A program made the position numbers and the translations under genes. This document shows, piece after piece, positions 45,001-56,000 of a DNA stretch of 64,000 nt. The DNA is from Saccharina japonica (Eukaryota; Sar; Phaeophyceae; Laminariales; Laminariaceae): the NCBI GenBank assembly GCA_008828725.1, contig MEHQ01003620.1:54958-118957 (forward strand). The letters are read 5' to 3'. The notes beneath the pieces were generated by a model. It did not search any database, had not been told where the DNA came from, and saw nothing but the letters and a program-made list of their open reading frames with translations. Position 1 is the first letter of the stretch, and each line of letters begins with the position of its first letter.

Positions 45001-48000
45001 TAAAATTTCTATAATTTCTTTAATACCGTTCTTCGCCGTATACTGCTCAGTCGTCCATCCTCTCCGCATGCCTGTCGTGGCGTAGACTTGGCGAAAATTC
45101 GCTATCCATTGCACCATGGAGCGTGGCTGGCCCCTTCGCTAGCCTTCGCGCCCGTGTATCTCTATGATACCCTCAGCGCGCCATACGATCGCCTTCGCGC
45201 CTCTTTGCGTCACACACGTCAGTCAGTTGTTATCACACACTTTTATACCACAGATACAATCGTACGAGAAAAAGTAAATACCAGGTATATATACCGGTAT
45301 ATATGGTATCCGGTACAAGCAGTACTACCAGGTACTATTTATACTGCTGTACTACATACACCTACTGCACCTATATACTATACAACCCGCTACATGCCCA
45401 ATGAATGCCAGCCACTACCAAGGTACAAGCAGTACTGCTACTACTACGAGTACTACTACGAGTACTACTACGAGTACTACTGTACTGCAACTACTACCCT
45501 TACTACATCTACTATACATCCCGCTATACTACTACTTCTACTTCTGCTACTACTAGCATGCCTCTCCCGCCTCCCCACTGCGGCGTGCTGCTACCCTGTC
45601 TGGTGTTTATTATGGGAATGGTGCAAGAAAAACGTAATCACATCCTTTATTAATCATTCGACAGCAGTAAGTAGGCGTCCTTTCAAGGCCCACAGGCAGC
45701 CACTATACCAAGGTCTTCGGCTCGCTTCATTGAGCGGGCGGTGTCAACCGCAAAAATTCTTGTATACATATTCGAGGTGAAACAGTTACAAACTGACGTT
45801 GCAACTGCTGTCGCTGTCTACCGCCTGCAGCACCCCGCCCCACCCCATTCCCCCCAACACCGGCATTGACGGCCCCGATTGATTGACGAGCGTTTGAACG
45901 TGTTTTGGCTTTTACACGCGAGGGCAGATCGGCAAATGGAATCTGGGAATGTCTTCGGAAGACTACTACCCGTTCAACAGGGGTTTCGACACCTTCCTCG
46001 GCTACATGGGCCCGGAGGAGACTTATTACACCCACAGCAGGTGATGAACGCAGTACTACAGTAGTAATAGATTTGATGTACCGCAGACTCTACATATATT
46101 ACGAGCTCCAAGTACAGCAGTAAGATTGGTTCACGACAGCGCTTGAGAAATAAAGAAGTTCACTTTTGTTTTTGCTCGACATTTGCACGAGACACAAACA
46201 TATATACAGTACAAGACACCAAATAAGAAACAGGCTTAATAAGAAAGCCAGGCTGATATTTAGAGGAAAAAAAGAATTTATGGAGGGGTTATCTTGAAAT
46301 TAGTGTAGAAAGCACCCTAGCTCAGATAAGAAATCCAGCCTGGACCAATTTTCCTGTTTCTTATTAGGTGTCCTGTACTACGTATACTGGTCAGAGTGCT
46401 TCCAAGTGTTTATACGAAATGTTTGTGGACTGAAGACACTGGTTATATAGCCGTTTATATAGCCGGGGTCTTTTTTTTTTTTTTTTTCCATCCCATTTAT
46501 TATCTTCGCACTTCCGTCTCTCCCTCCCTAGTCGTAACTCAGATCCGGGGTCACAAAGTAGGCTCCTCTCCCTCCTCCCCCACTGCGGTTCTTGCCTTCA
46601 TTTTTATCGCGTAGAGGGTTCAGCCTTCCCAACGCTCGTCGACTTTCATCGAATTTTGCTAACTCACGCTCTCGCGCTTTCTGCTAGTCAAGATATTTTT
46701 AGCGAGAAAAAGTGCCTAAGAGCATGCACTCGGCGGGGCTCGAACTCGCTTTCTTGACGCTTACAGGCTTCGTGGTTACCTGCTAGCCCACCGGGGCGAC
46801 CGGTGTTGGTCTATGTACTGCTCATTCTGCCAGTACTCACGTACTCACAGGCAGTACAGCAGTACGTTGATTGCCCTCACTACCATATCACTCTCGTACC
46901 TCGCAGTGAAGAATACACTCGATGCTCCGTATAGCATACCACTGCTCAGAGCACCTGCTCGGAATACCCTCGTGCGTAGTACAGGTAGGATACTATGACT
47001 GGAAGAATCTGTGTGTGGACTGCTGTAGATAGTATCAAGGTTTCGTAGCTCCGCCTACTCCGCAACACGCTGACAACAATAATAGCAATCACGAATTATA
47101 TAACGTCTCCACAGCTGCTGCTGTTGTCGTACCTACATGGCATGTGAGTGGGGCTTTCCGATACTCGCTGCGAGACACGTCTATCTATCTGCTGCTGGTT
47201 GCTGTTGTACGTATATACGTTTGAAGAGTTTTTTTTTGTATTTTGATACCATGCGTATACGTAGCTCGGCTCCCCGACACACAACGTGACATGTTAGAGT
47301 CACGACTCACGACCTCCTCGATCAGACCCAAGCTCGGTTCTCTGAAAGTAGCTGCAGCTGATGTGCTGCGTGCGGGATGAGACTGCTTTACCGCTCCTCC
47401 TGTACATTGCTTCCGCTTGCTCTTCCTCGGATACACGATTTACAAATAAAAACTCAACCCTGCTTGAAAAAAACAGTTATTTTTGTGGAAACTCCCGAAT
47501 TACTCAATTCCCAGTAACTTTAAGTTACTGGGTGCTATCGTGTCAATTAATTTAAATCTCCAACTCCCCTGCTTTTCAACATTGTTTGACAGCGTGGGTT
47601 ATTTGCGAAGAATTTGGTTTGGAAAAAAAATGGTTGGCTTTTCTTCGAGTTGTTTTATTATGTATAAATGACCCAAACCCACGAAACTGTAAATCTTCCT
47701 ACGTAAGTTGTGGCAAAAAGTGGCCAAAATGCCACTTTTAACCAAATGGTTATTGCGTTGGGTTTAACTTAGGAAGGTTCCACGGGTTGGAGTCATTTTT
47801 ATATTGGAAACAGACCACAACAAACAACAAACCCAACCAAATTGGTTCCAACCAAATTGTTCGCGCAAAACACCCTGCTTAATTATTAATAGTAAGGACT
47901 TTGCTCACCTTGTTCCCTTGCTCAATGTGCCCTCCCTCCCTCCTCGACGGCTTCGACAAACTCCAACCCGGTGCTACATTCGCTTCTTACAAGGTCTGAG

Positions 48001-51000
48001 TCGTATTCTGACATAGGAGTAGGGGTCAAGACTTTCAACGATTTCGGATTCGGAGACAAGGACGGGTACATCGACTACACCACGAACACAACACGCCAGG
48101 TGTGTTCGTTTATCCACGATGTGTTTCCACTTCTCGTACGTAGCGGTTTTGCTTGCAACCTCGAAGAACTAAAAGCACGATACGTAGTAGCAGTAGGCCA
48201 TGCGTGATGCGTGACACGTGACACACACGGCGACCGCTACTGCCTGTAGGCCGATTGTGGTGGGTCAAAAGGGGCACATTGTGTTCTTGCCGGAATGCAT
48301 ACCGTATATGTACCAGTGTGTTGTTGCTGTTGTCGTGGTCGTTGCTGCTGCTGCTAGTGCTGCTGCTGCTGTTGCTGCTGTCGTCGTCGTTATTGTTGCT
48401 ATCGCGTCAACTCGCTGCCCTGAAGGGAGTCTACAGCACCCCCTAAATTTACCCATGACCATACCTTGCCCTGAGCTGTTCACAAGGAGTATGTATCATC
48501 AGATCAACGACGCCAATTGCGATCGATTGATTGCCGCAGGGTCCGGAGCTCGAGGGGCTCTACAGCACCACCTTAACCGGCGACCGAGCCATCGAAATTG
48601 CCAGCGAACACCAGGCTGCAAACGAGGCTGCCGGCACCGACGACCCTCTCTTCATGTACTTGGCGTTTCAGGTGTGTGTGCCCCCCTTGGTGTGAAAGTG
48701 TTGGTGGTGGTGTTGTTGTTGGTGGTGGTGGTGGTCGTGGTCGTATTGTTGGCGCTGGTTGTGTTCGTGTCGTTGTGGTTCTCACATTAACTCATCGCCA
48801 CAATCTCGCATAGATGAGTTTCGTCAAAATCCTCGATCCCACAGCTGTTTAAAAAAAAAAAACAGTGGTCACAAGACCGGCCTCTATTAACTCTGGAGCG
48901 GAAAAACGCAGCCAGGAGAAACTTTGCTGTGCCATGCTATTTTGTGACTCGAAAGGCATGCCTTAACGGGGTAGAAGCGTCGAAAGAAGGCGACGATTTA
49001 CGACGATTTCGGCTTCGGCATCGGCTGCACGAAACAGCCCGGGGTGGCTGCCTTGGTATAGTTTGTTTTTTTTTGTGTCCGAATAGCAACATGGTGAACC
49101 TAGGGAGATGTACCAAACGCGCGCAGCATGATGGTGCAGTAATGGTCCCTGCATAGTACCGATATGCGCCAGCCAACAATACCGGCACTGTAGCGGCAAC
49201 CGCACTACTCCGTACATTGCCGCACTGGTTAATCCCATATATGCCAGGCGATTTCACAGGCACTATCGCGGGCAGCCGGCACTACGTACCCAACCGGCGC
49301 TAAAGAGGGACCACTATTATTACGACTGTACTTGTACTGCTGTTGCAAGCTCTACCTACTGCGAGGAACATACGGTAGTACTACGTATTCAGAACCAAAT
49401 TTGGTGTGTAGACATAGGTGGGATATATGGATTTAGGGTCAATCGTTCGTTCTGATTACTATTGTCTGTCGTATTAGAAGGCTGGTAAGACAACATTTGT
49501 CGCTTTTGAGGTCACTACACTTGAGATCCAAGTCTCAGAAAGGTTCACGTATCAAGGTGTCCTGGGCTGCGTTACCATCAACCATTTTTTCGAGGCTGGG
49601 CCAAATCGTAAAACACTGCTGCTTCCAAGGATGGGTTTTGACATCCCAATTTCCTTCCCTTTGGTCTAATTTTGTCTGCTGTTTTTTCGTGTTTGCCTCG
49701 CAGGCCGCCCACTGTCCGTTGGACGAACCCGACGAGTCATTGTTCAATGAAGAGCAGCTGGCCAACCTAGCGTTGATCACATCGGAGTCGCCTGTCCGGT
49801 TACAGTTCGCCAAGATCGTGTACTATTTGGACATAACGGTGAGTGAGGGTGAGAGGTCAACCATCGCGTCGGTCCCTTTCTAACAGTTTCGATGTATACC
49901 ACTTTGAAACGGAATATAAGGACCGTTTGTATATTAACATGTCATTGAAATGGTGCTTATATTTCGGTTCAAAGTGGTATTGTTTTTTAAATCGTGTTTT
50001 AGTTCGCCGACAAAAAGTTGTTGTCTCTCGACCCGAGGTTGTTGGAAAAATTCTCGCGGTATGATAGGGTGTTTGTTGCATTTGATGCTGGTGCGGCATA
50101 TAGCTAAAAAGTATCTACAAATTGTCCACCCCACGCCCCACCCCCCNCACCCCACCCCACCCCACCATCCTTGCCTCGAATCGCGCCTGATACACGGCAC
50201 GTGCTCTCGCCGTTCCAGTTAGAGAAAATCATTAACAACCTCGATGCCATGGGTATGATGGACAACACGCTGGTGGTTGTCGCGAGCGATAACGGTGGGT
50301 GCCCGTCCAGCGGAGGGAGTAACTTCCCCTACCGAGGCTTCAAGCACACTCTGTTCGAGGGGGGGGTGCGCACGCAAGCCCTCGTGTACTCGAAGTCGGA
50401 CTCGATCATCCCGCTGGAGGTATTTTTTTTTATGATAAACGCGGTATTAGTGCAGGCGGGCCCCTAATATCCTCTTGACCTATATGATAGATGCTAAGAA
50501 AACCCAGCGCTTGAAGAGATGCGGGATGCAGATTTGACAGGAAACGAAGAAATTCGGGCTGAGATTTTACACAGGAAAACGAAGAAATATTGGATTTTTG
50601 ACTTGACAGGAAAATAACGAATTCGGGAGTCGTTATGCTGAAGTTAGTGTAGAACCCACCCATTCTCAGATAAGTAACCTGTTTATTACTACTATTAGGT
50701 GTCCTGTACTGTAGTGCAGTGATTGTGCCGGGTCGCCCCCCAGAAGGCGTGTTTTTTTTTTGTAGAAGCATTCCACATGTTGGACAGATGACGATCTATC
50801 TATCTATCTATATAGATAATCTATTCTAGATTCTCGAAGTTGGGCTTGATCATTCCAGTGGAAACATGATGCGACGTGAATGTAGTGCGCGTTAACGCAC
50901 CGCATCGTCTCCGAAAAAGGCTTTCGCTTTTTGTACGAAGCATTCCACACATGAATACAGGGCTGACAGATGACGATCTATCAAAGTACAGTATTTATGA

Positions 51001-53064
51001 AAAGATCGTGCAGATGTTGTGTTTGCTGTTACGAAATGTTGTATACATACATACATATGTACAAGAATAGGGACCTGCAGAACCTGTAGGGTCTGCGGGA
51101 GCTGCAGGAGCGTGCTTTCTGGTTCAATCAAAGGCCGGCCCCTTTGTATAGAACCTGTAAGCATCCGCAGGAGCTGTACGGGGAAGCGTGCTTTATGTTT
51201 CGATCGGATATGACGATCCCTTCACCCCCACCCCCCCCCGCACGATAACGCCTCGAACGACCTAAACAGGTGAGGGGCACACTTTACGACGGAATGATGC
51301 ACGTGACGGATTGGACCCCGACCCTGGCAAACATCACTGGCATCCCAACGGTAAGGGTGGGAATAGGCTTCGACGTCAGGGGAGGTGTAAGAGTGATGCA
51401 TTTATATGATGTATGTAAAGGCGACAAGAGATGAGGAGGTTAAGGTTTCAAGGGTTGTAGCTTCTAATACAGTGGCTGGTGGAATTCAACCAGGACAAGG
51501 GATTGACTGGGGAGGGGGTAAAATAATAAGTATATTAATGTGGGGGTTTGGTGGGGGTTTTGGGAGTGAGTGTTGGAGGTAGGGCATGTAAATGGATTGG
51601 GAGCTCACACAGATAATGTAGAGACTGTTAGTAAGGTGGGGTTAAAGTGCGGTAGGGTTTCCAGTAGAAAGTGGCAGTCTATATAGGGTGTGTTTTATAT
51701 ATGTTAGTTTAAGTGTGGATAATATCCAGCACTTGTTACGAAGAATACTTCCAGATTCATGAGCAAAACAACGGCCATTTTAGCGCCAATTCCTCTTTCG
51801 TTTCGCCTCGAAACGGAGCAGGTTTGTCATGGTTTTTTCACCTTGCTGCTGTACTGTTTTTTTTTTGTGTTTTTCATGAGCTGACTCGCAATTGACAGCA
51901 AAACGTTTAACGCCACCGTGTTGCAAATATGCTTGCTTTCTTTGTTAGTGAACCTTTATCTCCTGATAAATTATGAATTTCGGATGAAACTCTTGGCATT
52001 CCTTTCATTTTTATTTTTATTTTATCGGATGGAACAAGTCCAACCCCTTCCCTGCCCTACCGTACCCTACCCTACCCTAAGCATCGGTATAACAGGAAAG
52101 ATAATGGCATATTTTTTACGTCATGGCGTTCGTTTTTCAGGTGGAGATGGGGAAGGAGTTGAGCGGGTTCGACCACTGGTCGGCCATTATCGGCGACAGG
52201 CCCGAGTCGTCGCCGCCGGTCCGTAACGAGCTCGTGCTGGGCCGCAACAGCTACGTCTACGACGATGACTCGGCTTCCATGGTCAAGAGCGCGGACCCCA
52301 AAGGCGCATACATCTACGATGGTTGGAAGATCAACATCGGTGATAAGTGAGAAGAGCCCCGGGTTTTCCCAACGAGAATGGCTTGTCCACCGTATACCTG
52401 TATGACAGTGTAACACGGGCACGCCTACTGTGATAATCCGAGTAGCGCCCCCCCCCCGCACAAGGGGAATTAACGTACCACGTAGTGTTTATGGTAAAGC
52501 ACCCACGAGGCAGTTACACAGTAGTAATCCCACTGCTGTCTCTGGAAGTGGCCACACCGGAAATTAAGTTAACTCATTGAAAGCTGCCATCCATATGCAA
52601 GTCCGCCTCACAAGCGGTTCTTGGTGGGATGCAGGCTCACCCTTCATGCGACTCGCCGAACACCTCACGTTTCGCTTCGCGCTTACTCGTAGTGCTAGCG
52701 ATGTCTGCCTCGTCGGTGAAAGCCCGACATGCCCTTTCCCGGCATTGCAGGGATGCGAGGGAGGGCCTATGGTCATACATAAGACTTCGGCCATGCATGG
52801 ATATCGCGTACAATATCGAGTACCCCCCCCCCCTCCTACGGCTCGTCTTTTTTCTCGGTGTAGGTGCACCGGCTGGTTCAGCTTCGACGCGAAGGAGGAT
52901 TTGCTGTTGGACCCCCAATGCGACGTCGGCGAGTGCCCGACGTGCACGGATGGGTGCCACTATGTGGACGCGCTGAACAACACCTTCTTGTTTAACATCG
53001 AGACGGACCCCTTCGAGATTGTGAGAGAGAGGCGTTTTTCTTCTGACAGTAAGGGGAGGAGGAT

Positions 53065-53099
<35 letters not shown>

Positions 53100-54753
53100 A
53101 CTCATGTCGTGCATAGCCGTAGTCGAATAGCCATAGACCCTTGCATCCCTATAACGCCGGGATGGGGCACGTCGGGTTTTCACCAACCAGGCAAATATTG
53201 CTTGCACCCAGCGCGAAGCGCCGTAAGGTGTTGGGCGGTCCGCATGCATCCCACGAAGAACCGCTTGTGAGGCGGACTTGCAAATGGACGACAGCCTCCA
53301 ATGTATTGATTTGATTTCCGGTGTGGCCTCTTCCAGAGACAGCAATGGGTATACTATGTATCTGCCTCGCGAGTGCCTTGCCATATACACACTACGTGAT
53401 ACGATAATTCGCCTTGTGCGGAGTTAAGGTTGTCCACCGCCCACAAATGATCAACTCGACCGCCGGCAGTGGTGAACGTCGAAATTAAATAAAAAGAAAA
53501 CGGTACCCTGGTTGTTTATTAACTCACGCAGTGGGAGGCGTGTTTCACAGCATCGTCGCCAACTGACGCTAATCCACACCTCTATACTTCGGTATATGGG
53601 GTGGGGGGGCGTACTCATTTGTTGCTTGCCTTGGTAATTGGACCATTGACCACGCATCCCCTCCGAGACGAAGGGGGAGAAGGAGGAGAAGCAGGAGGGG
53701 GATAAAACGAATGACCATTCATGAGGCTACGCAGCCCGTAGCGCGCGCGATCAAAGTATTACACACAGCTTTTAAAGGCGAGTTGCGGTCGAAGTTTCTT
53801 TACATACCTCACAGGTGAGTTGTCTTTTTTTTTTTTGTAAAAACGATCGATTATTTCGGCACATTTTTACATTTAGTGAAAAAGCGTGCATACTATATAT
53901 TGATATGGTTTCCCGGTTATCGCACAAGGCGCGCGGATTTTTTTTCTGCGCGTATTGTTATTCGACGTTGTTATCTGACGGTCCCCCCCCCCTCCCCCCA
54001 TTATCTTTCCCTCGCTGTTGGCCCACCGCTCCCTCCCTGACGCCCCACACGCGGTTGGCCCTCAGTACAACCTAGTGGACACGATGCCGGATAAGTTCGA
54101 GGAGATGATGACCCGATGGAACGAAGCTACTGTGGACGAAGTAAAGTCGAACTATTTAGCGGTGGACCCCAAATCCCTAGAGGTGAGCATAACGCCTCCA
54201 CCAGATCCCGGCCTCCCACCCCCCCCCTACCCTCTCGCCCCCCTACCCACCACCACCCCGCGTGGGTGAGTGGGCAGGGGGGGGGATACCGCCTCCACCA
54301 GTCCCGCCTCCCACGTCTCAACCACCCACCACCACCACTGCCCGTCCCCCCCCCCCCCCCCTTTAAACCATCACACCCCGCGTCGGGTGAGTGGGGCAGG
54401 GTGGGACTGCCGCCCTCCACCAGATCCCCTCCCTCCCACCGGCTCACCCCCCCCCACCACCACCTTACCCGCCCCCCCGCCCGTTTCAACAACCACCCCA
54501 CTCTCCCCCTCCCCCCGTTTCAACCACGACCCCCACCCTCAAATACATGGTAACAAATCGAGACTGGTCCACATTAAGGGTTTCTGGCGTTATGCCGTGT
54601 GTACTACAGTACTGTGGATACTGTACGCCCCTGCCGCTAATGGTACCCTATCGGTGTATACGCCCTCCCTCCTTCCCTGCCTCATCCTTTCTCGCGTTCC
54701 CACTCCTTCAGATGTGGGAGAGTTTCAACAACTGGTCGGTGGCGTGGATGTAA
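36039..54753 (+). CDS. Sulfatase copy C: intact twelve-exon membrane-anchored sulfatase
   Basis: Most complete paralogue, about 685 residues. Exons: 36039-36665, 42187-42327, 45928-46040, 47994-48099, 48540-48671, 49704-49838, 50219-50419, 51270-51350, 52141-52346, 52864-53020, 54066-54182, 54712-54753 (stop TAA). The tail has DESTSLL at 17-23 and the transmembrane helix lies at about 53-72. Sulfatase landmarks are D165/D166, C205 and R209 of CTPAR, K259 of IGKWNLG, H376 in AAHCPL, D442/N443 in SDNGG, K460 in GFKHTLFEGG, a Cys-rich stretch in exon 10, and LFNIETDPFEIYNL. The chosen ATG keeps the tail close to copy B's length; ATGs at 36054 and 36057 are equally possible, while the in-frame ATG at 35997 would add residues B lacks. 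Exon 4 encodes eight more residues than in A or B. Introns 1 (5.5 kb) and 2 (3.6 kb) are swollen by mobile elements. The natural substrate is unknown; sulfated wall polysaccharide is a guess. Confidence 0.9.
37380..37942 (-). repeat. Inverted copy of the retroelement 3' segment
   Basis: Reverse complement of 34455-34996, with scattered substitutions and indels. It lies in copy C intron 1, so the two copies face each other across copy C's first exon. Confidence 0.85.
37980..39102. mobile_element. 1.1-kb TIR element
   Basis: Left end TTAGGGCCCGTATTAACGAA and right end TTCGTTAATACGGGCCCTTA are inverted. The similarity runs on through AAATCGAATCGATTT-type sequence for about 60 bp. Inside, 38059-38170 and 38183-38281 are direct repeats (TTCTTCTCCCTCTTTCGCTA…). 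No transposase was found. The small element at 58482 has similar ends. Confidence 0.75.
39172..39300 (+). repeat. Repeat R2, full copy
   Basis: GTAATGAGCGCCCAAGTGTT…GGAACGGTGCTCCGTCTCGA…AGGCAAGCAACAAATGAGTA then a C-run. This is the clearest R2 copy in the window; others are at 23605, 30690 (minus), 31487 and 53608 (minus). Confidence 0.7.
40406..41215 (+). repeat. CCATGG-punctuated tract
   Basis: About 810 bp containing 22 exact CCATGG hexamers, plus many near matches (CCATGA, TCATGG, CCGTGG). Spacing is irregular, about 10-100 bp, and the sequence between hexamers is not obviously repeated. It lies in copy C intron 1. Confidence 0.9.
43390..44621. mobile_element. hAT-like non-autonomous TIR element with a minisatellite interior
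   Basis: 1232 bp with perfect 21-bp inverted ends (starting CAAGGTCAGGTTCTGTAGGG) and an 8-bp target duplication CATTTTTC (43382-43389 and 44622-44629). The 8-bp duplication and CAAGG-type terminus suggest the hAT superfamily. No transposase is present; the interior is a tandem array. Confidence 0.85.
43450..44600. repeat. Minisatellite, about 195-bp unit built from a 20-bp core
   Basis: The phrase TCCCCGTTTCACAATACCCG recurs near 43601, 43796, 43989, 44185 and 44380, a period of about 195 bp. Each unit holds four copies of GAACTTCTGTGAGTTCTGTA or a variant. Because 195 is divisible by three, the minus strand stays open over long stretches (…GRTELTEVPGTGIKPLQNSQKF…). That is a property of the repeat and not evidence of a gene. 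Confidence 0.9.
46205..46379. mobile_element. Fold-back element, family M2
   Basis: ACAGTACAAGACACCAAATA … TTATTAGGTGTCCTGTACT in copy C intron 3. The interior (CTTGAAATTAGTGTAGAAAG) is shared with the half copy at 50630. Confidence 0.75.
46476..46800 (-). mobile_element. tRNA-derived SINE candidate
   Basis: On the minus strand it begins with a tRNA-like head containing TGGGCTAGCAGG (box A-like), a D-stem pairing GGCT with AGCC, and GAGTTCGAGCCCC (box B-like), about 70 bp in all. A unique body follows, then an A-run (T-run at 46471-46489 on the plus strand). The anticodon arm and acceptor stem do not fold well, so it is not a working tRNA gene. A second, headless copy lies at 2684. Confidence 0.6.
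48340..48410 (+). repeat. GCTGTT/GCTGCT triplet run in copy C intron 4
   Basis: Imperfect GTTGCTGCTGCTGCTAGTGC-type repeat. No coding signal. Confidence 0.7.
49897..49980. mobile_element. Fold-back MITE, family M3
   Basis: TACCACTTTGAAACGGAATA … TATTTCGGTTCAAAGTGGTA is close to a perfect hairpin, in copy C intron 6. The most intact member of the family here. Confidence 0.85.
50128..50166 (+). repeat. CCCCA-type repeat in copy C intron 6
   Basis: C-rich pentamer repeat before exon 7, parallel to those in A and B. It includes one unresolved base (N at 50147), probably an assembly or read problem within the repeat. Confidence 0.85.
50630..50712. mobile_element. Half copy of fold-back element M2
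   Basis: The right half only: GAAGTTAGTGTAGAACCCAC … TATTAGGTGTCCTGTACTG, in copy C intron 7. Confidence 0.55.
51351..52140 (+). other. Copy C intron 8
   Basis: A G-rich first half (GGTGGGGTTTGGTGGGGGTT-like, 51480-51670) is followed by unique sequence and a short CCCTA/CCCTG run before the acceptor. Nothing recognisable. Confidence 0.6.
52545..52815 (+). repeat. R1 repeat upstream of copy C exon 10
   Basis: Full copy, GGAAGTGGCCACACCGGAAA to CTTCGGCCATGCATGGATAT, then a C-run (52823-52833) shortly before the exon 10 acceptor. Confidence 0.85.
53067..53340 (-). repeat. G32 homopolymer and minus-strand R1 downstream of copy C exon 10
   Basis: 32 G (53067-53098), then R1 in reverse orientation (CATAGCCGTAGTCGAATAGC…CGGTGTGGCC). 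With the plus-strand R1 at 52545 it forms an inverted pair around exon 10. Confidence 0.9.
53608..53690 (-). repeat. R2 repeat in copy C intron 10
   Basis: GTACTCATTTGTTGCTTGCC…ACCATTGACCACGCATCCCC…CGAGACGAAG, preceded by a G-run. Confidence 0.7.
54200..54530 (+). repeat. C-rich tandem repeat in copy C intron 11
   Basis: Three or so diverged units of about 120 bp (CCTCCACCAGATCCC…CCACCACCACC…CCCGCGTGGGTGAGTGGGCA). Long proline-rich frames here are artefacts of the composition. Confidence 0.7.
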
Positions 54754-55299
54754 GGCCTGTATACCCCCCCTTTAGAGGCGCATCCACTTAATATTTGCGT
54801 ACGAACTATAATACGTAACTTGCCATTAGTGCCGTGTCATTTTTTCGGTATTACACACATACAAGTAAAAATTGTTGAAACGCCACTCGGAGGGACTGAA
54901 CGAGGAGAAGGAGGAGGGGGAAACAACAAACAAACGCGGATGCCCTCGTAAGGAGGGGGGGGGAAACAACAAACAAACGCGGGTGCCCTCGTGATGTTGG
55001 AGGGTTTTGTCAGCGGAGGAAAACAGAAGGTATGCTGTATGTGGCATAACAGAAGAGCTCGTATGTTACAGCGGGGCGTGTGAAGAGCGGTGAAGGTAAA
55101 CGGCATACAAGCACTGCCGAACCCCTGGCCCGCTCGTCAACAGCAACAGCAGCAGCGGCAGCAATCGAAGTGAGGTAGACGGGGATGGAGGGGTGAGCGG
55201 AGTGGAGTGAAGTGGAGTGGAGAGGCTTGAGAGCCTCTCGTGGCGGAGGGGGGAGCGAGCCTCTCGTGTCGTTGTCGTTGGTGTGCCCTTTTTCGTGTG

Positions 55300-56000
55300 T
55301 CCTGCTCTTTTGGCCGGCTGTACCCAGCTATGGGTTGAGCCCTTTGAATTCCATGCGTATCGTTGTGATTGGTCTATATACCCTTTGTCGCCTGCCCTGC
55401 TGTTGGCCGGCTGTACCCAGCTCTGATTTTGATCCCTTTGGATTTCATGCGTGTTGTTGTGATTGGTCTACCCTTTGTCGCCTGCCATGCTATTGGCCGG
55501 CTGTACCCAGCTCTAATTTTGAGCCCTTTGAATTTCATGTGTGCTGTTGTGATTGGTCTACCCTGTCGCGTGCCCTGATATTGGCCGGCTTTATCCAGCT
55601 TTGAGTCGAGCCCTTACAGATTTCATGAGCAATGTTGTGATTAGTCTATACCCTTTATCGGCGCCCTGCTAATGGCGAGATACGCGAGCCTTCAGTGGAG
55701 CCGTTTGGATTTCATGCGCACTGTTGTGATTGGTCTACACCCTGTATCGTGCGCCATGCTATTGGCCGAATATACCAGCCTTGAGTGGGGCCCTTTGGAT
55801 TTCATGCGATGCGTCCTGTCGTGATTGGTCTATAACCTTTTTCGTACGCCCTGCTATTGGTCGAATATACCAGCCCTGAGTGGGGTCCTTTGGATTTTCA
55901 TGCATCCTGTTGTGATTGGTCTACACCCTTTTTCGTGTGCCCTGCTATTATTGGACGGATACCCCAGCCTTGAGTTGCAACCCTTTTGCGAAAAAAAAAA
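55300..56000 (+). repeat. Tandem repeat of about 105-120 bp carrying inverted CCAAT boxes
   Basis: Seven or so units of CCTGCTATTGGCCGGCTGTA…GAGCCCTTTGGATTTCATGC…TTGTTGTGATTGGTCTACAC. Every unit keeps TGATTGG, and most keep CTATTGG, so the minus strand shows a regular series of CCAAT pentamers. No gene was identified beside it apart from the end of copy C 550 bp upstream. Confidence 0.85.

Larger units (their letters stand above)
42328..45927 (+). other. Copy C intron 2 (3.6 kb)
   Basis: AACCGG-rich stretches (42520-42605, 44800-44850) sit on either side of the TIR element at 43390-44621. CTACTACGAG triplet runs occur at 45435-45545. No coding evidence. Confidence 0.65.

Noticed and set aside
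46730..46801. Functional tRNA gene on the minus strand
   Set aside because: Box-like motifs, a D-stem and a nearly paired T-stem are visible, but the D-loop is too long, and the acceptor and anticodon stems do not pair. Better explained as the head of a SINE.
54116..54791. Proline-rich frames of 120-173 codons
   Set aside because: C-rich tandem repeat within copy C intron 11; the real frame there is exons 11 and 12.
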